Source: [Clostridium] innocuum
GTDB taxonomy: Bacteria > Bacillota_I > Bacilli_A > Erysipelotrichales > Erysipelotrichaceae
NCBI GenBank assembly: GCA_012317185.1
Contig: CP048838.1
Location: 4,030,001 to 4,094,000 of the forward strand
Reading direction: 5' to 3'
Length of the DNA stretch: 64,000 nucleotides
Below are positions 57,482 to 64,000 of the stretch, one piece after another. The notes beneath the pieces were generated by a model. It searched no databases, was not told the DNA's origin, and was given only the letters and a program-made list of their open reading frames with translations. How positions within the stretch are numbered: the first letter of the stretch is position 1; each line of letters opens with the position of its first letter. A program made the translations under genes and the position numbers.

Positions 57482-58426
57482 CTATTGTTCATTCTTGTTC
57501 TTTTCGATATAGTCAAGGACACGCTGCTCAAACTCCTTGGCGCTGTCCATCCCCATGACGGATAACATATAATTCGTTACCGCAGATTCAATAATGACTG
57601 CCATAGAACGGCCTTCACGCACCGGGACAACGATTTTCGGTATGTCGATGCCCAGAATATTCTCATGCTTTTTTTCTTCGATTCCTACGCGGTCATAATC
57701 CTGATCCGCTTTCCACGGCTCCAGATTGACCTGGAAATTGATTTCTGCTTTAGGCAGGACAGAGCTGACGCCGAACATTCTGGATACATTGATGACACCG
57801 ATTCCACGAATTTCCAGCATTTCCCGCAACAGCTCCGGAGCCTTCCCTACAATTTTGTTGTGGATTCGATAACAGTCCACTCGGTCATCCGCCACCAGCA
57901 GGTGACCGCGCTTGATCAGCTCCAATGCGATTTCACTTTTCCCCATTCCGCTTTCCCCGCGAATCAGTACACCTTTTCCATAGATGGAGAGCAGTCCTCC
58001 GTGAATGCACATACTGGTTGCCAGCTGCTCATCCAGAAACGCCACGATATCGACAATCAGACGGTAGGTCGGGGAGCTGGATAGGAAAATCGGAAAGTTT
58101 TTCCGCTTCGCATAGCGCTTTAATACATCCGGACACTTATGTCCCTTGGTCACAATAATGGCCGGTGTTTGTTCGTTGGTGATAAAGTCAAAGGATTTTC
58201 GCTGCTTGTGTACGCTCATTGTCGCAATATAGGCGATTTCCTTATCTCCGAGAATAACCAGCCGCTTCTGCTGGGAATTCTCAAAATAGCCTGCCAGCTC
58301 CAGACCGGGGCGATTGGTATCCGCAATGACAATGGGACGCTCCAGAGATGCATCATCTCCGGTTATCTGTATGAAGTCAAAGTTTTCGACAAGCGTTCTG
58401 ACTTTCACGATATTCTGTTCTTCCAT
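57482..58426 (-). CDS. hprK: HPr kinase/phosphorylase
   Basis: A 314-residue protein from MEEQNIVKVRTLVENF (AAAGGA upstream inside the uvrA end; a GTG at 58432 is possible). GVLIRGESGMGKSEIALELIKRGHLLVADDRVD is the Walker A region with the catalytic Asp/His neighbourhood, and EIRGIGVINVSRMFG is the family signature. It phosphorylates HPr at Ser46 when glycolytic intermediates are high and controls catabolite repression. It links logically to the PTS genes elsewhere in the window and to the fused PPi-phosphatase downstream. Confidence 0.96.
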   Translation of the reverse strand: MEEQNIVKVRTLVENFDFIQITGDDASLERPIVIADTNRPGLELAGYFENSQQKRLVILGDKEIAYIATMSVHKQRKSFDFITNEQTPAIIVTKGHKCPDVLKRYAKRKNFPIFLSSSPTYRLIVDIVAFLDEQLATSMCIHGGLLSIYGKGVLIRGESGMGKSEIALELIKRGHLLVADDRVDCYRIHNKIVGKAPELLREMLEIRGIGVINVSRMFGVSSVLPKAEINFQVNLEPWKADQDYDRVGIEEKKHENILGIDIPKIVVPVREGRSMAVIIESAVTNYMLSVMGMDSAKEFEQRVLDYIEKNKNEQ

Positions 58427-58431
58427 ATGCA

Positions 58432-61254
58432 CTATCCTTTCTCCAGTACCTTTTTCAGATACTGACCGGTATAGCTGTTTTCTACCTTGATGATCTGCTC
58501 CGGTGTTCCGCTCGCAATGATCGTACCGCCTTCGTCACCGCCCTCCGGACCGATATCAATGATATAATCCGCACTTTTGATAACATCCAGATTGTGTTCA
58601 ATGACAATGACCGTATCACCGTTTTCCACAATCCGCTGCAATACCTCCAGAAGCTTTTTCACATCATGGGTATGCAGACCGGTTGTCGGCTCATCCAGTA
58701 TAAACAGGGTTTTACCGGTTGCTTTTCTCTGCAGCTCGCTTGCCAGCTTGACACGCTGCGCTTCACCGCCGGACAAGGAGGTTGCACTCTGTCCCAGCTT
58801 GATGTAGCCCAGACCGACATCCTTCAGCGTCTGCAGCTTATGTTTAATTTTATGCATATTGGAGAAAAAGTCAATCGCTTCCTCCACGCTCATTTCCAGA
58901 ACATCATAAATATTTTTTCCCTTGTAGGTTACCTGCAGGGTTTCTTCATTGTAGCGCTTGCCGCCGCATTCCTCGCATGGGACATAGACATCCGGCAAAA
59001 AGTGCATGGATATGCGCAGGATGCCATCTCCCTGACAGGCTTCACAGCGCCCGCCCTTCACATTGAAGGAGAAGCGTCCCTTTTCATAGCCGCGCATCTT
59101 TGCTTCCGGGGTCTGTGTATACAGATCACGAATATCGTCAAATACGCCGGTATAGGTCGCAGGATTACTCCGCGGTGTTCTTCCGATTGGATCCTGTGAA
59201 ATATCAATCAGCTTGTCGATGTTTTCAATCCCCTTGATTTTCTTATGCTTGCCGGGACGGATTCTTGTTCTTCCAAGTGAATGCATGACACCCTTGCTTA
59301 ACACCTCATTAACGAGGGATGATTTTCCACTGCCGCTCACACCGGTAACGACCGTTAATGTTCCCAGAGGGATTTTCACACTGACATTTTTCAGGTTGTT
59401 TTCGCTGGCACCGACAATCTCCAGCTTCTTGCCGTTTCCCTTACGTCGTTTCGTAGGGATTTCTATCTTTCGTTTCCCGCTCAGATACTGACCGGTTAAG
59501 GAGTTTTCATTTGCCATGACCTCCTCCGGTGTACCGGCTGCGACAACATTGCCGCCATGAATTCCGGCGCCCGGACCGATATCAATGACATAATCACTGG
59601 CGCGCATCGTATCCTCATCATGCTCTACAACAATCAGTGAGTTGCCAAGATCCCGCATATTTTTCAGGGTGTCGATCAGACGGTCGTTGTCCCGCTGATG
59701 CAGACCGATACTCGGCTCATCCAGTACATACAGAACACCGCTTAAACGGGAACCGATCTGGGTTGCCAGACGGATTCGCTGCGCTTCTCCTCCGGACAAA
59801 GAGCCTGCCAGTCGATCCAGCGTCAGATAACCGAGACCGACATTGCTCAAAAAGCCCAGACGATCTGCGATTTCCTTGAGGATCAGCTTAGCGATGTCCT
59901 TCTGCTGCTGTGTCAGCTCCAGCTGCTTCATAAATTCGATTGCCTGCTTGACAGACATGGTTGTCCATTCATAAATGTTGATGCCACCTACGCGAACACT
60001 TAATGCCTGTTCATTCAAGCGGCGTCCCTTACAGATTGGGCACGGTGCCTCCGCAAGGAAGGTCGCATACCATTCTCTGGACATTGTAGAGCTGGTTTCC
60101 ATGTAACGGCGTTCAATCAGAGTACATACACCCTCAATAAATTCCGTCTTTTTCATGACATTGCCGCTGCGGCTTGCCAGCCGATAGGAAATGAGATCCT
60201 TAGAACCATACAGTAATATGTCCAGTTCGCTTTTCTTCAGATCCTTGATCGGTTTATCGATATCAATCTTATAATAGTCAATAAGTGCCTTGAAACGCTG
60301 CCATTCCAGATTTTCTGTTCCGACAATATTCTTATAATATATAATACCGCCCTGTCGTATGGACTTGGTGCGATCCGGGATCAGATAATCCACATCCACC
60401 TTCTGCGTGATGCCAAGTCCCTTGCAGTGGTCACAGGCACCAAACGGTGCATTGAAGGAAAACAGCCGCGGCTCCAGCTTCGGAATGTTGAAGCCGCAGT
60501 ATTTACAGGAATAATTGCTGGAAAACAGAATCTCCTCTTCATTATATGTAACAACCGCCAGTCCATCACTCAGTTTCAGCGCAGTTTCCAGTGAATCGTG
60601 GAGGCGGGAACGATCACTCCCCTTTACGATCCGGTCTACCACCACATCGATATTGTGCTTTTTGTTTTTCTCCAAAGACTCCACATCCTCCAGAAGCTTC
60701 ATTTCTCCGTCAACGCGGACACGGATATAGCCTTCCTTGCGCAGATGCTCAAACAAATCCCTGTGGGTTCCCTTTTTGCCATGCTCGATTGGAGATAAGA
60801 TGGTCAGGCGTGTCTTATCCTCAATTTCCATGATACGGTCCACCATCTGCTTGATCGTCTGTGATGTGATGGGTTCATTGTGTGTCGGACAGTAGGGGAT
60901 ACCCACCCTTGCATACAGAAGTCTCAAATAGTCATAGATTTCCGTGACCGTTCCGACCGTGGAACGCGGATTGTTGCTGGTCGTCTTCTGATCGATGGAA
61001 ATGGACGGGGAAAGTCCCTCAATGGAATCCACATCCGGCTTCTCACTGTTGCCAAGGAACTGGCGTGCATAGGCACTCAGCGATTCCACATACCGCCGCT
61101 GTCCCTCTGCGTAGACCGTATCAAATGCAAGAGATGTCTTACCGGAACCGGATACACCGGTCATGATGACAAACTTGTCTCTCGGGATACGGATATCAAT
61201 GTTTTTCAAATTGTTTTCTCTAGCGCCTTTGATATCTATATAGTCATGATTCAT
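58432..61254 (-). CDS. uvrA: excinuclease ABC subunit A
   Basis: A 940-residue DNA damage sensor from MNHDYIDIKGAREN (GGAGGTAATGATT upstream; the frame is open 12 more codons). It has two ABC ATPase units (GVSGSGKTSLAFDTVYAEGQ; GVSGSGKSSLVNEVLSKG) with signatures LSGGEAQRIRLA and LSGGEAQRVKLA. Two zinc modules carry CKYCGFNIP/CDHCKG and CEACQGDG/CEECGGKR. With UvrB and UvrC it starts nucleotide excision repair. uvrB is not in the window; it may lie further upstream or elsewhere. Confidence 0.98.
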   Translation of the reverse strand: MNHDYIDIKGARENNLKNIDIRIPRDKFVIMTGVSGSGKTSLAFDTVYAEGQRRYVESLSAYARQFLGNSEKPDVDSIEGLSPSISIDQKTTSNNPRSTVGTVTEIYDYLRLLYARVGIPYCPTHNEPITSQTIKQMVDRIMEIEDKTRLTILSPIEHGKKGTHRDLFEHLRKEGYIRVRVDGEMKLLEDVESLEKNKKHNIDVVVDRIVKGSDRSRLHDSLETALKLSDGLAVVTYNEEEILFSSNYSCKYCGFNIPKLEPRLFSFNAPFGACDHCKGLGITQKVDVDYLIPDRTKSIRQGGIIYYKNIVGTENLEWQRFKALIDYYKIDIDKPIKDLKKSELDILLYGSKDLISYRLASRSGNVMKKTEFIEGVCTLIERRYMETSSTMSREWYATFLAEAPCPICKGRRLNEQALSVRVGGINIYEWTTMSVKQAIEFMKQLELTQQQKDIAKLILKEIADRLGFLSNVGLGYLTLDRLAGSLSGGEAQRIRLATQIGSRLSGVLYVLDEPSIGLHQRDNDRLIDTLKNMRDLGNSLIVVEHDEDTMRASDYVIDIGPGAGIHGGNVVAAGTPEEVMANENSLTGQYLSGKRKIEIPTKRRKGNGKKLEIVGASENNLKNVSVKIPLGTLTVVTGVSGSGKSSLVNEVLSKGVMHSLGRTRIRPGKHKKIKGIENIDKLIDISQDPIGRTPRSNPATYTGVFDDIRDLYTQTPEAKMRGYEKGRFSFNVKGGRCEACQGDGILRISMHFLPDVYVPCEECGGKRYNEETLQVTYKGKNIYDVLEMSVEEAIDFFSNMHKIKHKLQTLKDVGLGYIKLGQSATSLSGGEAQRVKLASELQRKATGKTLFILDEPTTGLHTHDVKKLLEVLQRIVENGDTVIVIEHNLDVIKSADYIIDIGPEGGDEGGTIIASGTPEQIIKVENSYTGQYLKKVLEKG

Positions 61255-61425
61255 AATCATTACCTCCAAACTTACCATATTATTATACATTAGTATTCCC
61301 GAAAAAGCCTAAGATTTCGCATCTTTTTTGTAGGAATTTCAAAGTTTGGAAAAAAATTAAATTTCTTTGAAAGGTTTTTAAGGGCTGCGGCATGTTATAG
61401 ATGGAAACCCTAAGGAGGAAACAAA

Positions 61426-61956
61426 ATGAAAAAGAAAGTTATGTTAGCATCCCTGCTGGCAATCGGACTTGCGGCAGGTGTAGGTACACAGATTCATGCA
61501 CAGGATACAGCTTATCTATGCGGAGGCTATCATTCTCATATGCATTCTGCGGCGGATGGATGCCTGCGTACGTTAAAGGAACAGCAGGCGGCAAGAGATG
61601 CGGCTGCCAAATGTCAGGCTGAAGCAGCACAGAGACAGGCGCAGACGACACGGAAACAGAATGCGTCAACAACACCTGCTTCCAACACCACGGTACAGCC
61701 GGAAGCAGTGAGTACAGCGAACGCAAACAGCTCACAGCAGCCGGTATCACAGACTGCACAACAGGTCGCAGATACTGCATCCAACCCTTGCCCATATCAC
61801 GAAAATTGCGACGGAATTCATCAGCATAGTGAAAACTGTGATGGAACTCACCAGTTGAATGAAAACTGCAATAACGGTATGCAGGGGTATCACCATAGTG
61901 AAGGTCGTGGCCAGGGAGCGCATCACGGCAATGGAAACGGCCATCACGGACGATAG
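61426..61956 (+). CDS. secreted histidine-rich protein, likely metal-binding
   Basis: A 176-residue protein with AAGGAGG before the ATG. MKKKVMLASLLAIGLAAGVGTQIHAQ is a signal peptide. The mature start LCGGYHSHMHSAADGC is His/Cys-rich, a coiled Ala/Gln/Lys-rich segment follows (ARDAAAKCQAEAAQRQAQ), then a Thr/Ser/Asn linker. The C-terminal 45 residues have three copies of an H-E/S/L-N-C-D-G/N-like unit (PCPYHENCDGIHQ, HSENCDGTHQ, LNENCNN) and end with HHGNGNGHHGR. Cys and His spacing suggests binding of a soft or transition metal. It is 57 bases from a sigma factor gene. Confidence 0.75.
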   Translation: MKKKVMLASLLAIGLAAGVGTQIHAQDTAYLCGGYHSHMHSAADGCLRTLKEQQAARDAAAKCQAEAAQRQAQTTRKQNASTTPASNTTVQPEAVSTANANSSQQPVSQTAQQVADTASNPCPYHENCDGIHQHSENCDGTHQLNENCNNGMQGYHHSEGRGQGAHHGNGNGHHGR

Positions 61957-62013
61957 AACAAACATGGTTTCAAAAATTGCGGTATAATGGAGGCATAGAG
62001 GGATGATAACGGT

Positions 62014-62496
62014 ATGAAGAGTGAAGAGGAAATACAAAATGCCATAGAGCTGTATGCGGATATGGTACAGAAAATCTGTGTTCTGCATATGAAGCAGCGG
62101 GCAGATGCCGAGGATGTGTTCCAGACAGTCTTTCTGAAGTATGCGCAGAGTGAACCGTTTCGGGACCGTGAGCATGAGAAGGCATGGCTGTTAAAGGTAA
62201 CAATGAATGCATGCAGGGAGAGATTTCGCGGTTGGTTCCATAAACATGCAGATTTACAGACTGAGGTGGAGGCCTGTGCCGATCTTAGCGAGGCTTCCTA
62301 TTTCCTGCTGGATACATTGAATCAGCTTCCTCCGCATTACCGTGATGTCCTGTATCTGTTTTATTATGAAGGCTATAAGGTGCGGGAAATATCTGAAATC
62401 AAAGGAAAAAATGAAAATACAATCCATACCTGGCTGAAAAGAGGCAGGGAAGCGCTGCGTGAAAAACTGGGAGGTGAGCTTGATGATTTTCGATGA
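62014..62496 (+). CDS. ECF-like sigma-70 family sigma factor
   Basis: A 160-residue protein. Region 2: AIELYADMVQKICVLHMKQRADAEDVFQTVFLKYAQ, with EKAWLLKVTMNACRERFR. Region 4: LPPHYRDVLYLFYYEGYKVREISEIKGKNENTIHTWLKRGREALREKL. There is no region 1 or 3, as in ECF sigma factors. The anti-sigma gene overlaps its end by 14 bases, the normal arrangement. It may recognise the promoter of the His-rich gene upstream (inference; the GAAAGG at 61369 region is a weak candidate -35). Confidence 0.87.
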   Translation: MKSEEEIQNAIELYADMVQKICVLHMKQRADAEDVFQTVFLKYAQSEPFRDREHEKAWLLKVTMNACRERFRGWFHKHADLQTEVEACADLSEASYFLLDTLNQLPPHYRDVLYLFYYEGYKVREISEIKGKNENTIHTWLKRGREALREKLGGELDDFR

Positions 62497-63232
62497 GTTT
62501 GACGGCATTCATGCCAGTGATGAAATCAAACAGAAAACCCTTCACAACGTCATGAAGCAAAGAAGCAGAAAGAAAAGAACCGGTATGACAGCAGCTCTCA
62601 CGCTTTGTGTCACCTGCCTTCTGGTTGTTCTGTTTCAGCCCTGGAGGCTGATGGAGGCTTCTCCTGCACCGGCTCCTGCCCCTACTTTGGCAGTATACAG
62701 CTATGTGACTCTGGATATCAATCCAAGTATGGAATGGAAGCTGGATGAACAGCAGCGGGTGGTGAGGGTCACTGCCTACAATAAGGATGCGGACAACATT
62801 CTGACTGAGCTACAGCTGGAGGGAAAGCAGTTGGATACAGCACTTCAGATGCTGCTGGACAATGAACAGGTTTCCGCTTATATGAAAACAGGCTTTCTGG
62901 AGGTCAGCGTGTATTCTGAAAACAGCAGTGTTTCTCTGGATCTGGAACAGCAGATCAATCAGCAGCTGGAGGAAGTGGTGCCGCAAAATCAGTTTCACTG
63001 TTCCCATTTGGATGATGATACGCATCAGGAAGCACAGCAGCATCATATGTCTGCCGGGAAGTATCGTGTAATTGATGAAATCCTTCGGCATGATTCTGCA
63101 AAGAGTGTCGAGGAGCTGCAAAAGCTAAGCATGAAGGAGCTGTATTCCGTTTTGGAGCGTTATGATCCTTCGGCAGTACCGGAAGGATGCCATGGAAGGC
63201 AGATGAGAAAAGGGCACCATCACGGCAGCTAA
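62483..63232 (+). CDS. RsgI-like membrane anti-sigma factor with His-rich end
   Basis: A 249-residue protein from MIFDEFDGIHASDEIKQKTL (GGGAGGTGAGC upstream; a GTG at 62459 is possible). Residues ~1-33 would bind the sigma factor. One membrane helix (TAALTLCVTCLLVVLFQPW) follows at ~37-55, then a Pro/Ala spacer. The outside domain YVTLDINPSMEWKLDEQQRVVRVTAYNKDADNIL matches the periplasmic PI domain of RsgI proteins. The rest is helical, with HCSHLDDDTHQEAQQHHMSAGKYR and the tail GCHGRQMRKGHHHGS, both His-rich. It probably holds the sigma factor inactive until an outside signal, perhaps a metal, is sensed. Confidence 0.85.
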   Translation: MIFDEFDGIHASDEIKQKTLHNVMKQRSRKKRTGMTAALTLCVTCLLVVLFQPWRLMEASPAPAPAPTLAVYSYVTLDINPSMEWKLDEQQRVVRVTAYNKDADNILTELQLEGKQLDTALQMLLDNEQVSAYMKTGFLEVSVYSENSSVSLDLEQQINQQLEEVVPQNQFHCSHLDDDTHQEAQQHHMSAGKYRVIDEILRHDSAKSVEELQKLSMKELYSVLERYDPSAVPEGCHGRQMRKGHHHGS

Positions 63233-63403
63233 AGCTATTCCCTGATTTCGATACCATCAGCTTACACAGCCTATTGGATGGGACTACAGCCTTTTGAAAA
63301 AGAAAGAGCAGAGAAAAGGAGTGGGCAACTAACATATGTCTGTTGCTTATAACACTCTTACATAAAACAAACACCCCGGCTCTGCTGGAGTTTTCTCATA
63401 AAA
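63233..63403. other. gene-free stretch downstream of the anti-sigma gene
   Basis: No gene was seen. A weak CCGG-containing hairpin near 63375-63390 precedes the main terminator. Confidence 0.35.
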
Positions 63404-63444
63404 AAAGCACGGAGCATTCATGTTATATGATTGTTCTGTGCTTT
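63404..63444. terminator. bidirectional terminator between the sigma cassette and the DegV gene
   Basis: AAAGCAC/GTGCTTT core (63404-63410 and 63438-63444) extended by imperfect GGAGCA/TGTTCT pairs, T-rich on both sides. Confidence 0.65.
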
Positions 63445-63535
63445 ATGCTTTTTGATTATGACTGAAATTTTCGATGCCTATGCAGGAATCGTTTTATACT
63501 ATCGCTCACAGATTGCTTTGTCCGGGATTTCTTCC

Positions 63536-64000
63536 TTATTCCTTGATCTGTTTAAAATACTGAACCGCCTGACAGCCGCGTCCCGTGTGAACACCTACCA
63601 CACTTACCAGCTTGATGATCTGATGCGTTGCATTTGGAAAAGCCTGTTTCAGCTTGTCCATATACACAAGTGCCTCAGCCTCGTCATCCGCATGGGCAAC
63701 GGTGATCAGATAGGAATCATCCACATGCTCACGCTTCATAATTTCAATTACACGGTCCATCGCCTTGTGCATCGTGCGAACCTTGTCCAGCACATCAATT
63801 TTACCGCTTGTTTCCTCATTGATTTTCAGAATCGGCTTGATTTTCAGCAAGCCGCCCAATGTGGCTGCCAGCGGTGTCAGACGTCCGCCGCGTTTCAGAT
63901 GCTGCAAATCGCTTGGCAACAGTATGGTATTGGTTGTATGCATAATGCGCTGCAGCACTTCCTTGATCTGCTCAATGCTTTTTCCAGCCTCATGCAGCTG
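63536..64000 (-). CDS. DegV-family fatty-acid-binding protein (N-terminal part missing)
   Basis: The frame is open from 64000 to the stop at 63536, so the first part of the gene is outside the window; 154 codons remain. ILLPSDLQHLKRGGRLTPLAATLGGLLKIKPILKINEETSGKIDVLDKVRT is the conserved core of DegV proteins (SLQYLKKGGRI-like), and VVGVHTGRGCQAVQYF is the final fatty-acid-binding strand. DegV/FakB proteins bind fatty acids for phosphorylation by FakA. Which fatty acid it binds cannot be read from sequence. Confidence 0.9.
   Translation of the reverse strand, partial: QLHEAGKSIEQIKEVLQRIMHTTNTILLPSDLQHLKRGGRLTPLAATLGGLLKIKPILKINEETSGKIDVLDKVRTMHKAMDRVIEIMKREHVDDSYLITVAHADDEAEALVYMDKLKQAFPNATHQIIKLVSVVGVHTGRGCQAVQYFKQIKE

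Noticed and set aside
1..64000. CRISPR arrays, rRNA, tRNA genes, insertion sequences
   Set aside because: None was recognised on either strand. The only mobile-type gene is the tyrosine recombinase at 30398-31468.

Overview
The window is chromosomal DNA of a low-to-mid GC Firmicute. Shine-Dalgarno sites are AGGAGG-like, vegetative promoters are TTGACA/TATAAT-like, and there is a T-box, a guanine riboswitch and a one-piece tmRNA. The Gram-positive gene blocks are cysS-mrnC-rlmB-sigH-rpmG-secE-nusG, rapZ-yvcK-whiA and uvrA-hprK-lgt. Taken together the style suggests the Erysipelotrichia ([Clostridium] innocuum and relatives). That placement is inference from gene content; there is no rRNA here to prove it.

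Layout. 1-3.0 kb: start of a YhgE/Pip membrane protein, divergent Rrf2 regulator, an unannotated 52-residue protein, and a VOC/GNAT pair. 3.3-7.9 kb: purine block, with a guanine riboswitch driving an NCS2 purine permease and adenine deaminase, beside an M20 amidohydrolase. 8.0-11.7 kb: small regulator, a candidate sRNA, a lipoprotein, an AraC regulator and two acetyltransferases. 12-18.6 kb: ssrA, smpB, a CapA-like lipoprotein, rnr, secG and a KimA-like permease, which includes a trans-translation/RNA-decay group. 19-30 kb: housekeeping (eno, HAD phosphatase, nusG-secE-rpmG-sigH, rlmB, mrnC, T-box cysS, diguanylate cyclase, gap, ClpP-like protease, thioesterase).

30.3-41.9 kb is the accessory region. 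A tyrosine recombinase is closely bracketed by near-identical short direct repeats. Next to it is a mannose-family PTS that resembles galactosamine/N-acetylgalactosamine (Aga) systems. Its IIC-IID-terminator-hypothetical module is present twice as an inverted duplication. Only one copy has IIB. IIA, a YajC-like protein and an AgaS-like sugar-phosphate isomerase/deaminase lie beyond an AraC-type regulator. Direct repeats spaced 21 bp upstream of the IIB and agaS genes are candidate binding sites for that regulator.

42-47.3 kb: membrane proteins, an Eis-like acetyltransferase, an SNase-like protein and whiA-yvcK-rapZ. 47.5-52.7 kb: a LacI-controlled ribonucleoside catabolic operon (acetyltransferase, ribokinase, nucleoside hydrolase, DcuC-family transporter, LacI regulator) with three palindromic operators. 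52.7-61.3 kb: a large secreted protein, then rubredoxin, trxB, a fused lgt-HAD phosphatase, hprK and uvrA. 61.4-63.2 kb: a His-rich secreted protein, an ECF-like sigma factor and an RsgI-like anti-sigma factor with its own His-rich tail. The window ends inside a DegV-family gene.

Most interesting points: the inverted PTS duplication beside the recombinase; the paired membrane proteins placed just behind terminators in both PTS copies; the lgt-phosphatase fusion; the His-rich sigma/anti-sigma cassette; and the promoter-hairpin-terminator unit at 8507-8643, which looks like a small RNA gene.
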